Positions 1 to 9,119 of a DNA stretch of 64,000 bases are shown one piece after another. The stretch covers positions 38,584 through 102,583 of the forward strand of contig JBDWGM010000024.1 in the NCBI GenBank assembly GCA_039975755.1, written 5' to 3'. How positions within the stretch are numbered: the first letter of the stretch is position 1; every line of letters begins with the position of its first letter. Position numbers and translations under genes: made by a program. The DNA is from JABSSA01 sp039975755. Lineage in GTDB: Bacteria > Pseudomonadota > Alphaproteobacteria > Rhodobacterales > Rhodobacteraceae. The notes below the pieces were generated by a model that did not search any database, had not been told where the DNA came from, and saw nothing but the letters and a program-made list of their open reading frames with translations.

Positions 1-501
1 ATTACCGAAGCCGGTGGGTTGACCAGTGGCACAATCAAATCCGCAATCGGAATGGGCAATCTTTTGTGGATGGGCATAGGCGATACAATCCGTGTCAGCC
101 TAAGCGCTGATCCGGTGGAAGAGGTGAAAGTCGGTTTTGAAATCTTGAAATCGTTGGGATTGCGGCACCGTGGGGTCAATATCATCTCGTGCCCGTCCTG
201 CGCCCGGCAAGGGTTCGATGTCATCAAGACAGTTGAGGCGTTGGAGCGCCGTTTAGAGCACATCAAGACACCGATGAGTTTGTCGATCATTGGCTGTGTT
301 GTGAATGGTCCGGGTGAAGCATTGATGACAGATGTAGGTTTTACCGGTGGTGGTGCTGGTAACGGAATGGTTTACTTAGCTGGAAAACAAAGCCACAAAA
401 TGGACAACGACAAAATGATCGATCACATCGTTGAACAGGTCGAAGCAAAAGCATCCGCGCTGGATGCTGAACAAAAAGCAGCGGATCAAGCAGCCGAATA
501 G
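1..501 (+). CDS. ispG: 4-hydroxy-3-methylbut-2-enyl diphosphate synthase, C-terminal part (partial)
   Basis: This is the C-terminal part of the iron-sulfur enzyme that converts MEcPP to HMBPP in the MEP isoprenoid pathway. The reading frame is open from base 1, so the N-terminal TIM-barrel lies outside the window. The 4Fe-4S ligands are visible as CPSC and as the Cys of GCVVNGPGEA, the signature of the family's C-terminal reductase-like domain. The tail after the domain (KASALDAEQKAADQAAE) is Ala/Glu-rich and variable. The stop codon is immediately followed by the GTG of the next gene, which suggests cotranscription. The identification is secure; only the start is missing. Confidence 0.97.
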   Translation: MTEAGGLTSGTIKSAIGMGNLLWMGIGDTIRVSLSADPVEEVKVGFEILKSLGLRHRGVNIISCPSCARQGFDVIKTVEALERRLEHIKTPMSLSIIGCVVNGPGEALMTDVGFTGGGAGNGMVYLAGKQSHKMDNDKMIDHIVEQVEAKASALDAEQKAADQAAE

Positions 502-1404
502 GTGCAACTCAACCAACGCGACATCGAAACACATGATGCGCGACCTGTTTTGCGATCAGAGACCGCTGGTTGGACTTTTGACATCAGCAGGGTCAAAAGG
601 CTGGATAAGCCGGACAATGTCGAAATCAAAATGCGCGCCCTGTTTTTGGGTGTGTCCTGCCTTTTGTTGTACTTTACGTACGATATGGTCGAGATGCTGG
701 TTTGGTATGTTGTGCGCATGGGCTGGTTGGCAGAGTATTTTGTCTTGTTGCGGCATCTACCGGTTCGAATTTCGGTTGTTCAGACCATTGTTCTGACAAG
801 TGTCATTGTCGTTGATGGATTTCTCTATGCTGGGCTTAGCATCTATTTTTGGCAATTAGAGCTGCCGGTGTTCATGGCGTATGCCATGATAATCATCACC
901 ACTTCGATGATCACCGTGATGTGGATTCGTGCAGAAGAACCGTACCTATGGATATGCGATACGTTCGCTATCGCAACCTGTACGATGACGCTGCCTATTG
1001 TGCATTACCTGTCCGGAAAACCTCTGACGCATGTCCTTTTACTGGCAGGGACCTTTGCGCTTGTTCTCATTTATTTTGTTTTCAGTCTGTGGACGATTTG
1101 GAAGGGCAGGGCTGAATTTCGAACGGCACAACATATTGAAATGGAACGTACAAAAGTCGAAGCAATGGGGCGTTTGACAGGTGGTGTCGCGCATGATTTC
1201 AATAACCTTCTAACAGTGATCTTGGGCAATATCGAACTGTCGCGGTTGGTCGAAGACGACAAAGACCGCGACGATTTGCTAGACGAAGCCCGTGCCGCGG
1301 GAGAACGCGCGGCACGTCTGACAGCACAATTGCTGAGCTTTTCACGACAATCTGTTCTCAGCCCAAGAGAGGTTGATGTTTCGATTGTGCGCAACGGTTC
1401 TTGA
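502..1404 (+). CDS. Membrane histidine kinase, sensor and HisKA half (frame-split)
   Basis: N-terminal part of a sensor kinase: about five hydrophobic segments between residues 45 and 205, then a dimerisation/phosphoacceptor domain with the H-box GGVAHDFNNLL (His about residue 231). The frame ends in TGA at 1402-1404, just after the second helix of HisKA (LLSFSRQ). The ATP-binding domain follows in the -1 frame as the next entry. The GTG at 502 directly follows the ispG stop and has no clear ribosome-binding site; an ATG at 631, just before the first membrane segment, is an alternative start. The kinase is either frameshifted (a pseudogene or a sequencing error) or made as two coupled polypeptides. 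The signal it senses is unknown. Confidence 0.75.
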   Translation: MQLNQRDIETHDARPVLRSETAGWTFDISRVKRLDKPDNVEIKMRALFLGVSCLLLYFTYDMVEMLVWYVVRMGWLAEYFVLLRHLPVRISVVQTIVLTSVIVVDGFLYAGLSIYFWQLELPVFMAYAMIIITTSMITVMWIRAEEPYLWICDTFAIATCTMTLPIVHYLSGKPLTHVLLLAGTFALVLIYFVFSLWTIWKGRAEFRTAQHIEMERTKVEAMGRLTGGVAHDFNNLLTVILGNIELSRLVEDDKDRDDLLDEARAAGERAARLTAQLLSFSRQSVLSPREVDVSIVRNGS

Positions 1405-1871
1405 TGCGATTGCTGCCAGCTTCTGTGCGCATTACCCGAACGGGCGACCTGCAAGGTTTGCCTATGGTTCGATTGGACATAAGCAAACTGGAAGCCGTTG
1501 TCATCAATTTGGCCATCAATGCCCGCGATGCAATGCCAGACGGTGGGGTGTTGAAAATAGGGGCCGTCGCGCGTCAGGTTCGACCATCAGCACGCATGGA
1601 AGTGTTAGGATTAAATCCCGGTCGGTATGTCGTCTTAATTGTTGAAGACGAAGGCGAGGGGATTGCCAAAGAGCTTATGGACCGTGTCACCGATCCTTTT
1701 TTCTCAGCAAAGCCAGTTGGAGAAGGGTCGGGATTGGGATTGTCTATGGCCAAAGGCTTTGCCGAACAATCAGGCGGTGCGTTGACCATAGACAGTGAAA
1801 TTGGCGAAGGAACACGCGTGCAGATGTACCTGCCCGTGGTCTCAACCGATCAAGAAGAAGACCTAGATTAG
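1404..1871 (+). CDS. Histidine kinase ATP-binding (HATPase_c) half of the split kinase
   Basis: Carries a complete GHKL ATPase domain: N-box NLAINARDAMPDGG, G1-like DEGEGI, F-box DPFFSAKP and G2 GSGLGLSMAKGF. It fits directly onto the end of the preceding ORF: a -1 shift after the TCT at 1399-1401 gives a continuous kinase sequence. The ATG at 1404 overlaps the upstream TGA by one base (TGATG), a layout that allows translational reinitiation, and a TTG at 1401 is also in frame. The C-terminus ends in an acidic STDQEEDLD tail with no receiver domain. Alone it lacks a phosphoacceptor His, so it would have to act together with the upstream half. Confidence 0.75.
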   Translation: MRLLPASVRITRTGDLQGLPMVRLDISKLEAVVINLAINARDAMPDGGVLKIGAVARQVRPSARMEVLGLNPGRYVVLIVEDEGEGIAKELMDRVTDPFFSAKPVGEGSGLGLSMAKGFAEQSGGALTIDSEIGEGTRVQMYLPVVSTDQEEDLD

Positions 1872-2608
1872 CCGCGTTTTTCTTCGACGATGGCAAGCAT
1901 CTGGTCGAACGGCAGATATCCACGTAGCAATTCGTCCTGCAGAACAAAAGTTGGCGTTCCCGAAATTTGCAAACGCTGTGCCAAAACACGCGTGGCTCTG
2001 ATTTCGTCTGCCACTGCGTCCGAATCCATATGCGCTTCGATGGCATCAACGTCGACGCCAAAATTGCCAGCCAATCTGCGAAGATTACGAATATTCATGT
2101 CACCTGAAAAAGTCATCAGCGCGTCAGCCAGAGACTTGTACGCATCGTCGCCTGCAATCTGTTTTGTTGCAATTGCGAATTGCGAGGCCAAGACTGATTG
2201 TTCGCCCAAAATTGGAAACTCTTTCACAATCAGGCGAATGTTGCCGTCCATTGCCAAAAGTTCCGCGACTTCGTCATGCGCTCTTCGGCAATACCCACAG
2301 CGATAGTCCAAGAATTCGACCAAAGTGATGTCACCGTCAGGGTTGCCGCCAACCCACGAATACCCGTCGTCAAACAAATCCGCAGCATTGTCGGTGACCA
2401 AACTCAGGTCGGCCAATTCTTGTTGCTGTTGTTGACGCGCTTCCAGAACCTGAACCGCTTCCATGATCACTTCTGGATTTTCCAACAAATAAGTTCGCAC
2501 TTCTTGCTGGAAAATCTGGCGTTCTTCCGGAGACATTTCATTCAGATCGAGGGCCTGCACTGGCAGGGCCAAGCACGTTAAAGCCGCAAGTGTTTTAGTT
2601 AGGCGCAT
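1868..2608 (-). CDS. DsbA-family periplasmic thiol:disulfide oxidoreductase
   Basis: Secreted thioredoxin-fold protein of 246 residues: signal peptide in the first about 19 residues, a helical Glu/Gln-rich N-terminal segment, then the redox motif CGYC (Cys104/Cys107) and the cis-proline loop GTPTF. The long N-terminal helix before the fold resembles DsbG/ScsC/BDBF-type proteins more than E. coli DsbA. It likely oxidises or isomerises disulfides in exported proteins; a dsbB homologue lies at about 43 kb. The ATG at 2608 is chosen because it begins the signal peptide; the in-frame extension upstream lies in the M48 gene. It starts 2 bases after the stop of the upstream M48 protease, so the two form an operon. 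Confidence 0.9.
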   Translation of the reverse strand: MRLTKTLAALTCLALPVQALDLNEMSPEERQIFQQEVRTYLLENPEVIMEAVQVLEARQQQQQELADLSLVTDNAADLFDDGYSWVGGNPDGDITLVEFLDYRCGYCRRAHDEVAELLAMDGNIRLIVKEFPILGEQSVLASQFAIATKQIAGDDAYKSLADALMTFSGDMNIRNLRRLAGNFGVDVDAIEAHMDSDAVADEIRATRVLAQRLQISGTPTFVLQDELLRGYLPFDQMLAIVEEKRG

Positions 2609-2610
2609 CG

Positions 2611-3966
2611 TTATCTCCGTTTTTTCTTCGCGGAACGTTCCGCAGCAATGAGCACGTCTTGAGCGCGTTGCCAAGGTCCAGAACCACGCGGTAGTTGCGC
2701 GATTGCGCGTTTGGCATGAATTCCTGCGTCTTCTAGGCGCCCGCGCAAGGCGCGTTGTTCTGCAGTGACCAACGATGCCATTCCCGGTTGTCCGGTTTTT
2801 GCATAGGCCTGTGCAAGATCGCGTAACATGGAACCGTCGCGAAAATCAATTGAACGGGCGCGTTCTAGTTGGTCTCGGGCAGCCTTGGCATTGCCTGTCG
2901 CCAAAAGTGCACGCCCGTATCCAGCCAGCAATAACCCGTCGCGTGGGCGTAATTTTACGGCCTGGGCATGACTGTTGGTTGCCGCTTTGAACTGACGAAC
3001 ATCCGTGAGAATTTCGCCCTTGAGGTCGCGCAAGAATGGATCGTTTGGACGCAGGGCAATGGCTTGATCAATTGCGTTGAGCGACCGTTTGGTTCTTGAA
3101 TTTCGGTGATACGCGATGGCTTCGCGCATCAGGCGTACATCTTTGTATCCGCTATCTTTCGCCCGTTTCAGGGTCCAGTTTGGTCCACGTTTGAAAGCTG
3201 TAAGTTTGCCTTTGGCGCGAGTGAACCAATAATTCGCATCAGGCTGCGCCGCGCCACCGTCACCATATGCGCCGACATAAGACTGGACGGCTCGAACGCG
3301 ATCCCGGCTTAGGGGGTGTGAGCGCACATAGGGGTCTTGGCGATTTTCGCTGACAAGTTCCTGTCCTCGAAAAATCTGCATGACTTCAAGCAACCCTGTT
3401 GGCGAGATATTTGCACTTTTGAGAAATCGCAAAGCGGATTGGTCGGCGCTTGCTTCTTCGGCACGGGTATGGCGGAAAAACTGACGCTGGGCAGCAGAGC
3501 TTGCACCAATGGCGATGCCTGGGGCCGCTTCTCCGGCACCCACGGCGGCAGCAAGGGCAGCAAGCGCAAGTCCTAACGAGGCCGCAGTTCTGGCAGAGCC
3601 AATATTGGTCAAACGGCGTGTGATGTGCCCGTTTACGATGTGAGCCGCTTCATGCGCGATAACACCTTGCAGCATTTCTGCTGATTCTAATCTCGCAATC
3701 AGTCCGTAATTTAGAAAAATGACATCGGTGGACAGGACGAATGCGTTTAAAGTTGTGTCATCGACAACCAAAATTTTCACACGGGCTGGGCTTAACCCCG
3801 CGGCACGCAGCACTGGCGTCGCAACTTGGGTCAGGCTGTATTCAATATCTGCATCGCGCAGCAGCGTGATGGCATGTGCGGGCAGGGCAATGGTGTAGCT
3901 GACTATCAGCCAGACAGCCAAAGTCCATTTGCGGATTGACGGGCGCGTTCGCGACGTAGAGGACAT
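2611..3966 (-). CDS. M48 family metalloprotease with C-terminal TPR-like repeats (BepA/YfgC-type)
   Basis: Exported zinc protease of 451 residues. A hydrophobic signal segment (about residues 15-32) ends near ALPAHA. The zinc motif is HEAAH (His105/His109), followed by a small-residue-rich hydrophobic stretch (about 125-150) and the EEASADQSALRFL segment that supplies the third ligand. The C-terminal 200 residues are helical repeats with TPR character. Family members such as BepA act in outer-membrane protein assembly and quality control; that role is inferred here. The ATG at 3966 is preferred to an in-frame start further upstream inside the divergent aminotransferase gene. Only 22 bases separate the two divergent start codons. 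Confidence 0.88.
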   Translation of the reverse strand: MSSTSRTRPSIRKWTLAVWLIVSYTIALPAHAITLLRDADIEYSLTQVATPVLRAAGLSPARVKILVVDDTTLNAFVLSTDVIFLNYGLIARLESAEMLQGVIAHEAAHIVNGHITRRLTNIGSARTAASLGLALAALAAAVGAGEAAPGIAIGASSAAQRQFFRHTRAEEASADQSALRFLKSANISPTGLLEVMQIFRGQELVSENRQDPYVRSHPLSRDRVRAVQSYVGAYGDGGAAQPDANYWFTRAKGKLTAFKRGPNWTLKRAKDSGYKDVRLMREAIAYHRNSRTKRSLNAIDQAIALRPNDPFLRDLKGEILTDVRQFKAATNSHAQAVKLRPRDGLLLAGYGRALLATGNAKAARDQLERARSIDFRDGSMLRDLAQAYAKTGQPGMASLVTAEQRALRGRLEDAGIHAKRAIAQLPRGSGPWQRAQDVLIAAERSAKKKRR

Positions 3967-3988
3967 GGCATAGATAATAGGAGTACCT

Positions 3989-5140
3989 ATGCGAAGCTCA
4001 ACCCGTTCAAATGTCGATCCCTTTATTGTGATGGATGTAATGGAAGCGGCGCGCCGTGCCGAAGAGGGCGGGCGCCACATTATTCACATGGAAGTTGGCC
4101 AGCCCGGAACCGGTGCGTCACAACATGCGCGGGACAGTTTGGCAGCCGCGATGGAGCAGGGATCGCTTGGATATACAGTGGCTTTGGGCATTCCAGAGCT
4201 GCGTGCACGTATCGCGAAGCTTTATGGTGAATGGTATAATATCGACCTCAATCCGGACCGCGTCGTGATTACACCAGGCTCGTCGGGCGCGTTTATTTTG
4301 GCCTTCAATGCTTTGTTTGATTCTGGTGCGCGGGTCGGAATCGGTGCGCCGGGTTATCCCAGTTATCGGCATATTCTGACCGCTTTGGGTCTGAATGCGG
4401 TCACTTTTCAAACCTCGTCAGAGAATCGGTTTCAGCCGATCGCGCAGGATTTCGAACATCTTTCACTGGATGGATTGATGGTTGCCTCGCCTGCAAATCC
4501 AACCGGAACCATGTTGGATGAAGCCGCATTGGGGCAATTGATCGATGCGGCGCATCGCCAAAATATCAGCTTTATCAGCGATGAGATTTATCACGGCATC
4601 GAATATGAAGCCAAAGCCGTCACAGCCTTGCAAGTGACCGATGATACCTATGTCATTAATTCGTTTTCCAAGTATTTTTCGATGACCGGTTGGCGCGTGG
4701 GCTGGATGGTTGTGCCCGAAGATCATGTGCGGGTCATCGAACGCATGGCGCAAAATCTGTTCATATGTGCCCCACATGCCAGCCAGGTCGCGGCCCTTGC
4801 AGCGCTCGATTCGGACGTGGAATTACAAAGCAATTTGGATGTTTATCGCAAAAACCGCGCCTTGATGATTGAAGGGCTGTCTTCGGCAGGCTTTGACAAT
4901 ATCGCCCCACCTGACGGCGCATTTTATGTTTACGCAGACGTGTCGCGCATTACGCAGGACAGCCGCCAGTTTTGCGCAGATGTGCTCACACACGCTGGTG
5001 TCGCGATAACGCCCGGTTTAGATTTCGATCCGGTACGTGGTGCACAAACTGTGCGGTTTTCTTATGCCCGCAGTATAGCGGACATCAAAGAAGGGTTAGC
5101 GCGTCTTAAGGACTTTATGCGATCACGCGGATATGTGTGA
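3989..5140 (+). CDS. Class I/II pyridoxal-phosphate-dependent aminotransferase
   Basis: Fold-type I aminotransferase of 383 residues, a typical length. The PLP lysine is in SFSKYFSMTGWRVGW, with the upstream SDEIYHGIEY segment (Asp/Tyr that contact the cofactor), the glycine/NPTGT loop (ASPANPTGTM) and the C-terminal substrate Arg in VRFSYARS. The family covers aspartate, tyrosine/phenylalanine and branched substrates; sequence alone does not give the specificity. The ATG at 3989 has a TAGGAG ribosome-binding site at 3978-3983. It is divergent from the M48 gene; amiC follows after a 78-base gap. Confidence 0.9.
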   Translation: MRSSTRSNVDPFIVMDVMEAARRAEEGGRHIIHMEVGQPGTGASQHARDSLAAAMEQGSLGYTVALGIPELRARIAKLYGEWYNIDLNPDRVVITPGSSGAFILAFNALFDSGARVGIGAPGYPSYRHILTALGLNAVTFQTSSENRFQPIAQDFEHLSLDGLMVASPANPTGTMLDEAALGQLIDAAHRQNISFISDEIYHGIEYEAKAVTALQVTDDTYVINSFSKYFSMTGWRVGWMVVPEDHVRVIERMAQNLFICAPHASQVAALAALDSDVELQSNLDVYRKNRALMIEGLSSAGFDNIAPPDGAFYVYADVSRITQDSRQFCADVLTHAGVAITPGLDFDPVRGAQTVRFSYARSIADIKEGLARLKDFMRSRGYV

Positions 5141-5218
5141 CGATTACAGCTGACGGTGCTATGCCGTTGGCCCATTTTGCGTTAAGTTTAGATCAAATAA
5201 AAAACGAGCGGTTTTGAG

Positions 5219-6427
5219 ATGTTGCGGGCTTGGATATGCCTTTTGGTTTCGATGTGGTGTGCGGTGCCTGCAACTGCGCAGGATCTATCGGTTTTGGCGC
5301 GTGTTGATGTGGCCAACAGTTTCATTGAGGAACGTGGTGATGAGCTGGAATTCCAACTCGCTCTTAATCAAGGTGTTCCGTTCCGGGTGTTTACGCTGGA
5401 TGGCCCGCCGCGATTGGTCGTCGATTTTCGCGAAGTTTCCTTTGATGGCGTGTCGCCGAGCGCGTTGTTGGATGACGTGACCGCCTTTACTGGTATGCGT
5501 TTTGGAGTATTTCGCCCTGGCTGGTCCCGACTGGTTGCAGATCTAAAAGGTCCTATGCTGTTGAAAACAGCTGGAATGCCCGTTGACACAGACAGCGGAC
5601 GAGCGCGGCTAAAGATTGTGCTGCATGAAACGGACGATGCAGCATTTGCGGCCAATTCAGCATCTCCGTCGGATGTCGGATGGACCTTGGATACTGAACC
5701 GGCAACCGTCCCTGCGGCGGATGACGCGTTTGTAATTGTCATCGATCCCGGACATGGCGGGATTGATCCGGGGGCCGTCCGTGGCGACACAATTGAAAAA
5801 GACTTGATGCTGAATGTTGGAATTGCACTGCGCGAAGCGTTGCGGCGCACTGGCCAAGCCCAAGTTGTCATGACCCGCGACAGCGATACGTTTGTGTCCT
5901 TAAAGGCAAGGGTGGCGTTGGCGCATCAAGTGCGTGCGGACCTGATTATTTCGTTGCATGCAGATACGGTCGCGCAAGGACGGGCACGTGGGACGACGGT
6001 TTACACATTGTCCGAAGAAGCCAGCGATGCCGCGTCCGAACAATTGGCAACACAACATAATCGCGCTGATTTAATCGCTGGTCTTGATCTCAGCGCTGCA
6101 GATGATCAGGTGACCAACGTGTTGTTAAGTTTAGCGCGTCAAGAAACCCGCCCACGGACGCGGCAATTGGCCGATACATTGGTGGCAGAGCTGACTGTAT
6201 CTGCGGGTCCAATCAATCGGCATCCTCATCGAGAAGGGGATTTTTCGGTGTTGCGCAGTGCAGACATTCCCAGCGTTCTGGTCGAGCTTGGGTTTTTGTC
6301 GGACGAGCGTGATTTGAAGAATTTGCAAGATCCGGACTGGCGAGCAGGCGTCGTCGCGGCGCTGGCTCGCGCTACACTTGAATGGCGCACCCAAGATCTA
6401 GCAACGCGTGCATTGGTTCGGCAATGA
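5219..6427 (+). CDS. amiC: N-acetylmuramoyl-L-alanine amidase with AMIN domain
   Basis: Periplasmic zinc amidase that cleaves the peptide stem from peptidoglycan during cell separation. A signal peptide covers residues 1-20 (ending ATAQ), an AMIN targeting domain follows (about 25-130), and an Amidase_3 catalytic domain takes up the C-terminal half (about 170-390). Zinc and catalytic residues are visible in IDPGHGGIDPGA (His), TIEKDLML (Glu), ISLHAD (His) and VLVELGFLS (Glu). At 402 residues it matches AmiC-type enzymes. The downstream neighbour is a PBP1A, an arrangement often seen in alphaproteobacteria that places wall hydrolysis beside wall synthesis. Confidence 0.95.
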   Translation: MLRAWICLLVSMWCAVPATAQDLSVLARVDVANSFIEERGDELEFQLALNQGVPFRVFTLDGPPRLVVDFREVSFDGVSPSALLDDVTAFTGMRFGVFRPGWSRLVADLKGPMLLKTAGMPVDTDSGRARLKIVLHETDDAAFAANSASPSDVGWTLDTEPATVPAADDAFVIVIDPGHGGIDPGAVRGDTIEKDLMLNVGIALREALRRTGQAQVVMTRDSDTFVSLKARVALAHQVRADLIISLHADTVAQGRARGTTVYTLSEEASDAASEQLATQHNRADLIAGLDLSAADDQVTNVLLSLARQETRPRTRQLADTLVAELTVSAGPINRHPHREGDFSVLRSADIPSVLVELGFLSDERDLKNLQDPDWRAGVVAALARATLEWRTQDLATRALVRQ

Positions 6428-6453
6428 ACAGCCATAGTTTCCGTTTTCGTGTT

Positions 6454-6482
6454 TTGACCCGGCTTGACGGGCAGGCTAGAAT
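6454..6482 (+). promoter_or_regulatory. Candidate sigma-70 promoter for PBP1A
   Basis: TTGACC (6454-6459), a 17-base spacer, then TAGAAT (6477-6482): a good match to a housekeeping promoter, 30 bases before the PBP1A start codon and downstream of the amiC stop. PBP1A may therefore be transcribed on its own as well as from amiC. Confidence 0.55.
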
Positions 6483-6512
6483 TACGAGCGCGACCGCGAA
6501 AGGCGTCAGATA

Positions 6513-9032
6513 ATGTTGAGATTTATTTTGTCATTCTTCGGAGGTATTTTCACCTTCGTTACGATGGGGGGCGCAATGATTGCCCTGTCCATAGGTGGAG
6601 TGTTCTGGATGTTCGGGCGCGATTTGCCCAGTCATGAACGTTTGGCGCAATATCAGCCACCAACGATCAGCCGAATCTATTCGGGTGAAGGGCGCATTAT
6701 CGATGAGTTTGCCCAGGAACGGCGATTGTTTGTCCCAGCAGATAACATCCCGGACCTTGTAAAGCAGGCCTTCATAAGCGCGGAAGACAAGAATTTCTAT
6801 GACCACAAAGGGTACGATCTTCGCGGAATCGGCGCGGCCGCGGTCGAAGCGGTGCGATCTCGTGGTCGCGATGTACGCGGTGCGTCGACTATTACACAGC
6901 AAGTTATGAAGAACTTCTTGTTGTCAGGCGATCGCCAAGCGGAGCGCAAGATCAAAGAGATCATTCTGGCGGCACGTCTAGAGGAAACTCTGCAAAAGGA
7001 TCAAATCCTTGAGCTGTATCTGAACGAGATTTTTCTAGGCCAAAACTCTTATGGCGTTGCCGCTGCAAGCCAGACTTATTTCAACAAATCACTCGACGAA
7101 CTTGTGCCGCATGAGGCGGCGTTTTTGGCATCGCTACCAAAAGCACCGTCAGATTTTCACCCAGTGCGTCGAAAAGAGCGTGTGACATCGCGCCGTAATT
7201 TCGTTCTGAAAGAAATGATGGAAAACGGCTATATCGATGAAGCCGTGTACGAAGACGAAGTCGCGAAACCTTTGCGCTCTGTTCAAAATGGGGATTTTGA
7301 GAGCTTTCGCAGTGAATTGCCGCCACGTGACTATTTCACCGATGAAATTCGGCGTCAGTTAAGCCGGGATTTTGGCGATACAGAATTCTTTACGGGCGGA
7401 TACACGGTTCGCGCGACAATCGACGCGCAAATGCAACCGATCGCGGCCCAAGCACTGCAAAAACAACTTGAGCAATATGATCGCGGTCAGGGTGTGTGGC
7501 GTGGTACCGGTGAAAAAATCGATCCCGCATTGTTGTCTGATGAGGCTGCATGGCGTGAAGCATTGGCGAAAACGCGCGTAGCGCGCGACGTTGAACTGGA
7601 AAACAAATGGTATCCGGCCGTTGTTTTGCAGGTCGAAGATCAAAATCTTTCGCTTGGGATTGAAGGATGGTCGGAAGGCGACCCTGCTCCTGTTGTGCCA
7701 CGTGACGATATCAAATGGATATCTGGCAATTTTTTCGACAATTTCGAAGCCGGTGATATCGTTCATGTACGACGTATGACTGAAGACGGATCGGGGGCTT
7801 TTATTCGGTGGTCGTTGCGCCAAGTGCCCAAAGTTCAAGGCGGCTTTGTCGCGATGGACGTAAATACCGGTCGTGTCATCGCGATGCAGGGTGGGTTTTC
7901 CTATCAAAATTCGGTTTACAACCGCGCGACGCAGGCCAAACGTCAACCAGGGTCAGCGTTTAAACCGTTCGTTTATGCTGCGGCATTGGACAGCGGATAT
8001 AGCCCTGCAACAATTGTTGTGGATGCACCAATCGAAATTGACACTCCACAGGGGTTGTGGCGTCCAAAGAACGCATCCAACAAGTTCTATGGCCCGACTC
8101 CGCTACGCACTGGGATCGAACAATCTCGAAACCTGATGACGATCCGACTGGCGCAAGAAGTGGGCATGGACATCGTTGCGGATTACGCCGAACGGTTCCA
8201 AGTCTATGACAATTTGGGTCGCTTCCTAGCGAACTCACTTGGGTCCGAAGAAACGACTTTGTATCAGATGGTTGCTGCTTACGCGATGTTCGCCAATGGC
8301 GGGGAACGCGTTCAGCCAACTTTGGTTGATCGGGTGCAAGATCGGTTTGGCAGCACCGTATATCAGCATGATGAACGCAAATGCGAAACATGCCCACAAT
8401 TGGCAAGCCTTCAGCCAGGGGTGTCGCCTACAATCGTTTCGAACCGCGAACGGGTGATGGATCCGATCACGGCTTATCAGTTGACGTCCATGTTGCAGGG
8501 GGTTGTGCAACGCGGCACTGCGTCCAGTGCTGTCAACCTATCCGTCCCGATTGCGGGAAAGACCGGTACGACAAATGATGAAAAAGACGCGTGGTTTGTT
8601 GGGTTTTCATCCAACATCGTTGCGGGCTGTTACATTGGTTTTGATAATCCTGCTCCGATGGGTCGAGGGGCCGGTGGTGGACGGATGTGCGCTCCGGTGT
8701 TCAACACATTCATGAACGAAGCAATCAAAGTGTATGGCGGAGGCGAATTTGACGTTCCCGAAGGTGGGCGGTTCATTCGAATTGACCGATTTACAGGTGC
8801 ACGTTTGTCTGACGATGCAACGGGTCCAAATGTTGTCGCCGAGTATTTCCGAGATGGCGAAGAACCGATTTTTGGTATCACCTTTGACGGCGGATTTGCC
8901 ATGGGTGTCGACTTGCCATTGTTCGACAATGCCTCTTCCGGAGGACGGCAAGTGACGACGTCATCAGGTCGCAAAGCAGTTGTTGGACCAAAGGCAAGCT
9001 TTGGCACGCTAAGTTCTGGTGGTCTTTACTAA
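6513..9032 (+). CDS. mrcA: Penicillin-binding protein 1A (bifunctional transglycosylase/transpeptidase)
   Basis: Class A PBP of 839 residues that polymerises and crosslinks peptidoglycan at the inner membrane. An N-terminal membrane anchor (about residues 5-32) is followed by the GT51 glycosyltransferase domain with the catalytic Glu in SAEDKNFYDHKGYD and the motif GASTITQQVMKNF. An OB-like insertion (about 330-430), typical of PBP1A, precedes the transpeptidase domain with PGSAFKPF (catalytic Ser about 480), SRN and GKTGTTND (about 682). It is complete and of normal length. It has its own likely promoter just upstream and a structured region before prfB downstream. Confidence 0.97.
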   Translation: MLRFILSFFGGIFTFVTMGGAMIALSIGGVFWMFGRDLPSHERLAQYQPPTISRIYSGEGRIIDEFAQERRLFVPADNIPDLVKQAFISAEDKNFYDHKGYDLRGIGAAAVEAVRSRGRDVRGASTITQQVMKNFLLSGDRQAERKIKEIILAARLEETLQKDQILELYLNEIFLGQNSYGVAAASQTYFNKSLDELVPHEAAFLASLPKAPSDFHPVRRKERVTSRRNFVLKEMMENGYIDEAVYEDEVAKPLRSVQNGDFESFRSELPPRDYFTDEIRRQLSRDFGDTEFFTGGYTVRATIDAQMQPIAAQALQKQLEQYDRGQGVWRGTGEKIDPALLSDEAAWREALAKTRVARDVELENKWYPAVVLQVEDQNLSLGIEGWSEGDPAPVVPRDDIKWISGNFFDNFEAGDIVHVRRMTEDGSGAFIRWSLRQVPKVQGGFVAMDVNTGRVIAMQGGFSYQNSVYNRATQAKRQPGSAFKPFVYAAALDSGYSPATIVVDAPIEIDTPQGLWRPKNASNKFYGPTPLRTGIEQSRNLMTIRLAQEVGMDIVADYAERFQVYDNLGRFLANSLGSEETTLYQMVAAYAMFANGGERVQPTLVDRVQDRFGSTVYQHDERKCETCPQLASLQPGVSPTIVSNRERVMDPITAYQLTSMLQGVVQRGTASSAVNLSVPIAGKTGTTNDEKDAWFVGFSSNIVAGCYIGFDNPAPMGRGAGGGRMCAPVFNTFMNEAIKVYGGGEFDVPEGGRFIRIDRFTGARLSDDATGPNVVAEYFRDGEEPIFGITFDGGFAMGVDLPLFDNASSGGRQVTTSSGRKAVVGPKASFGTLSSGGLY

Positions 9033-9110
9033 ATTAGACGAGCAATCGAGGCATGGTCTCTCTTGTCGTGGGGGAGGCTGTGCAGTATCACGCGGGTCTA
9101 ATTTAGGGAG
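9029..9110 (+). promoter_or_regulatory. Inverted repeat and structured leader between PBP1A and prfB
   Basis: A perfect 11-base inverted repeat, CTAAATTAGAC (9029-9039) and GTCTAATTTAG (9096-9106), brackets a 56-base loop. The left arm contains the PBP1A stop codon and the right arm runs into the AGGGAG ribosome-binding site (9105-9110) of prfB. In RNA the pair would close a large hairpin beside the RBS. There is no T-tract, so it is not a simple terminator. A regulatory role is inferred only from position and perfect pairing. Confidence 0.45.
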
Positions 9111-9119
9111 AAGATCACG

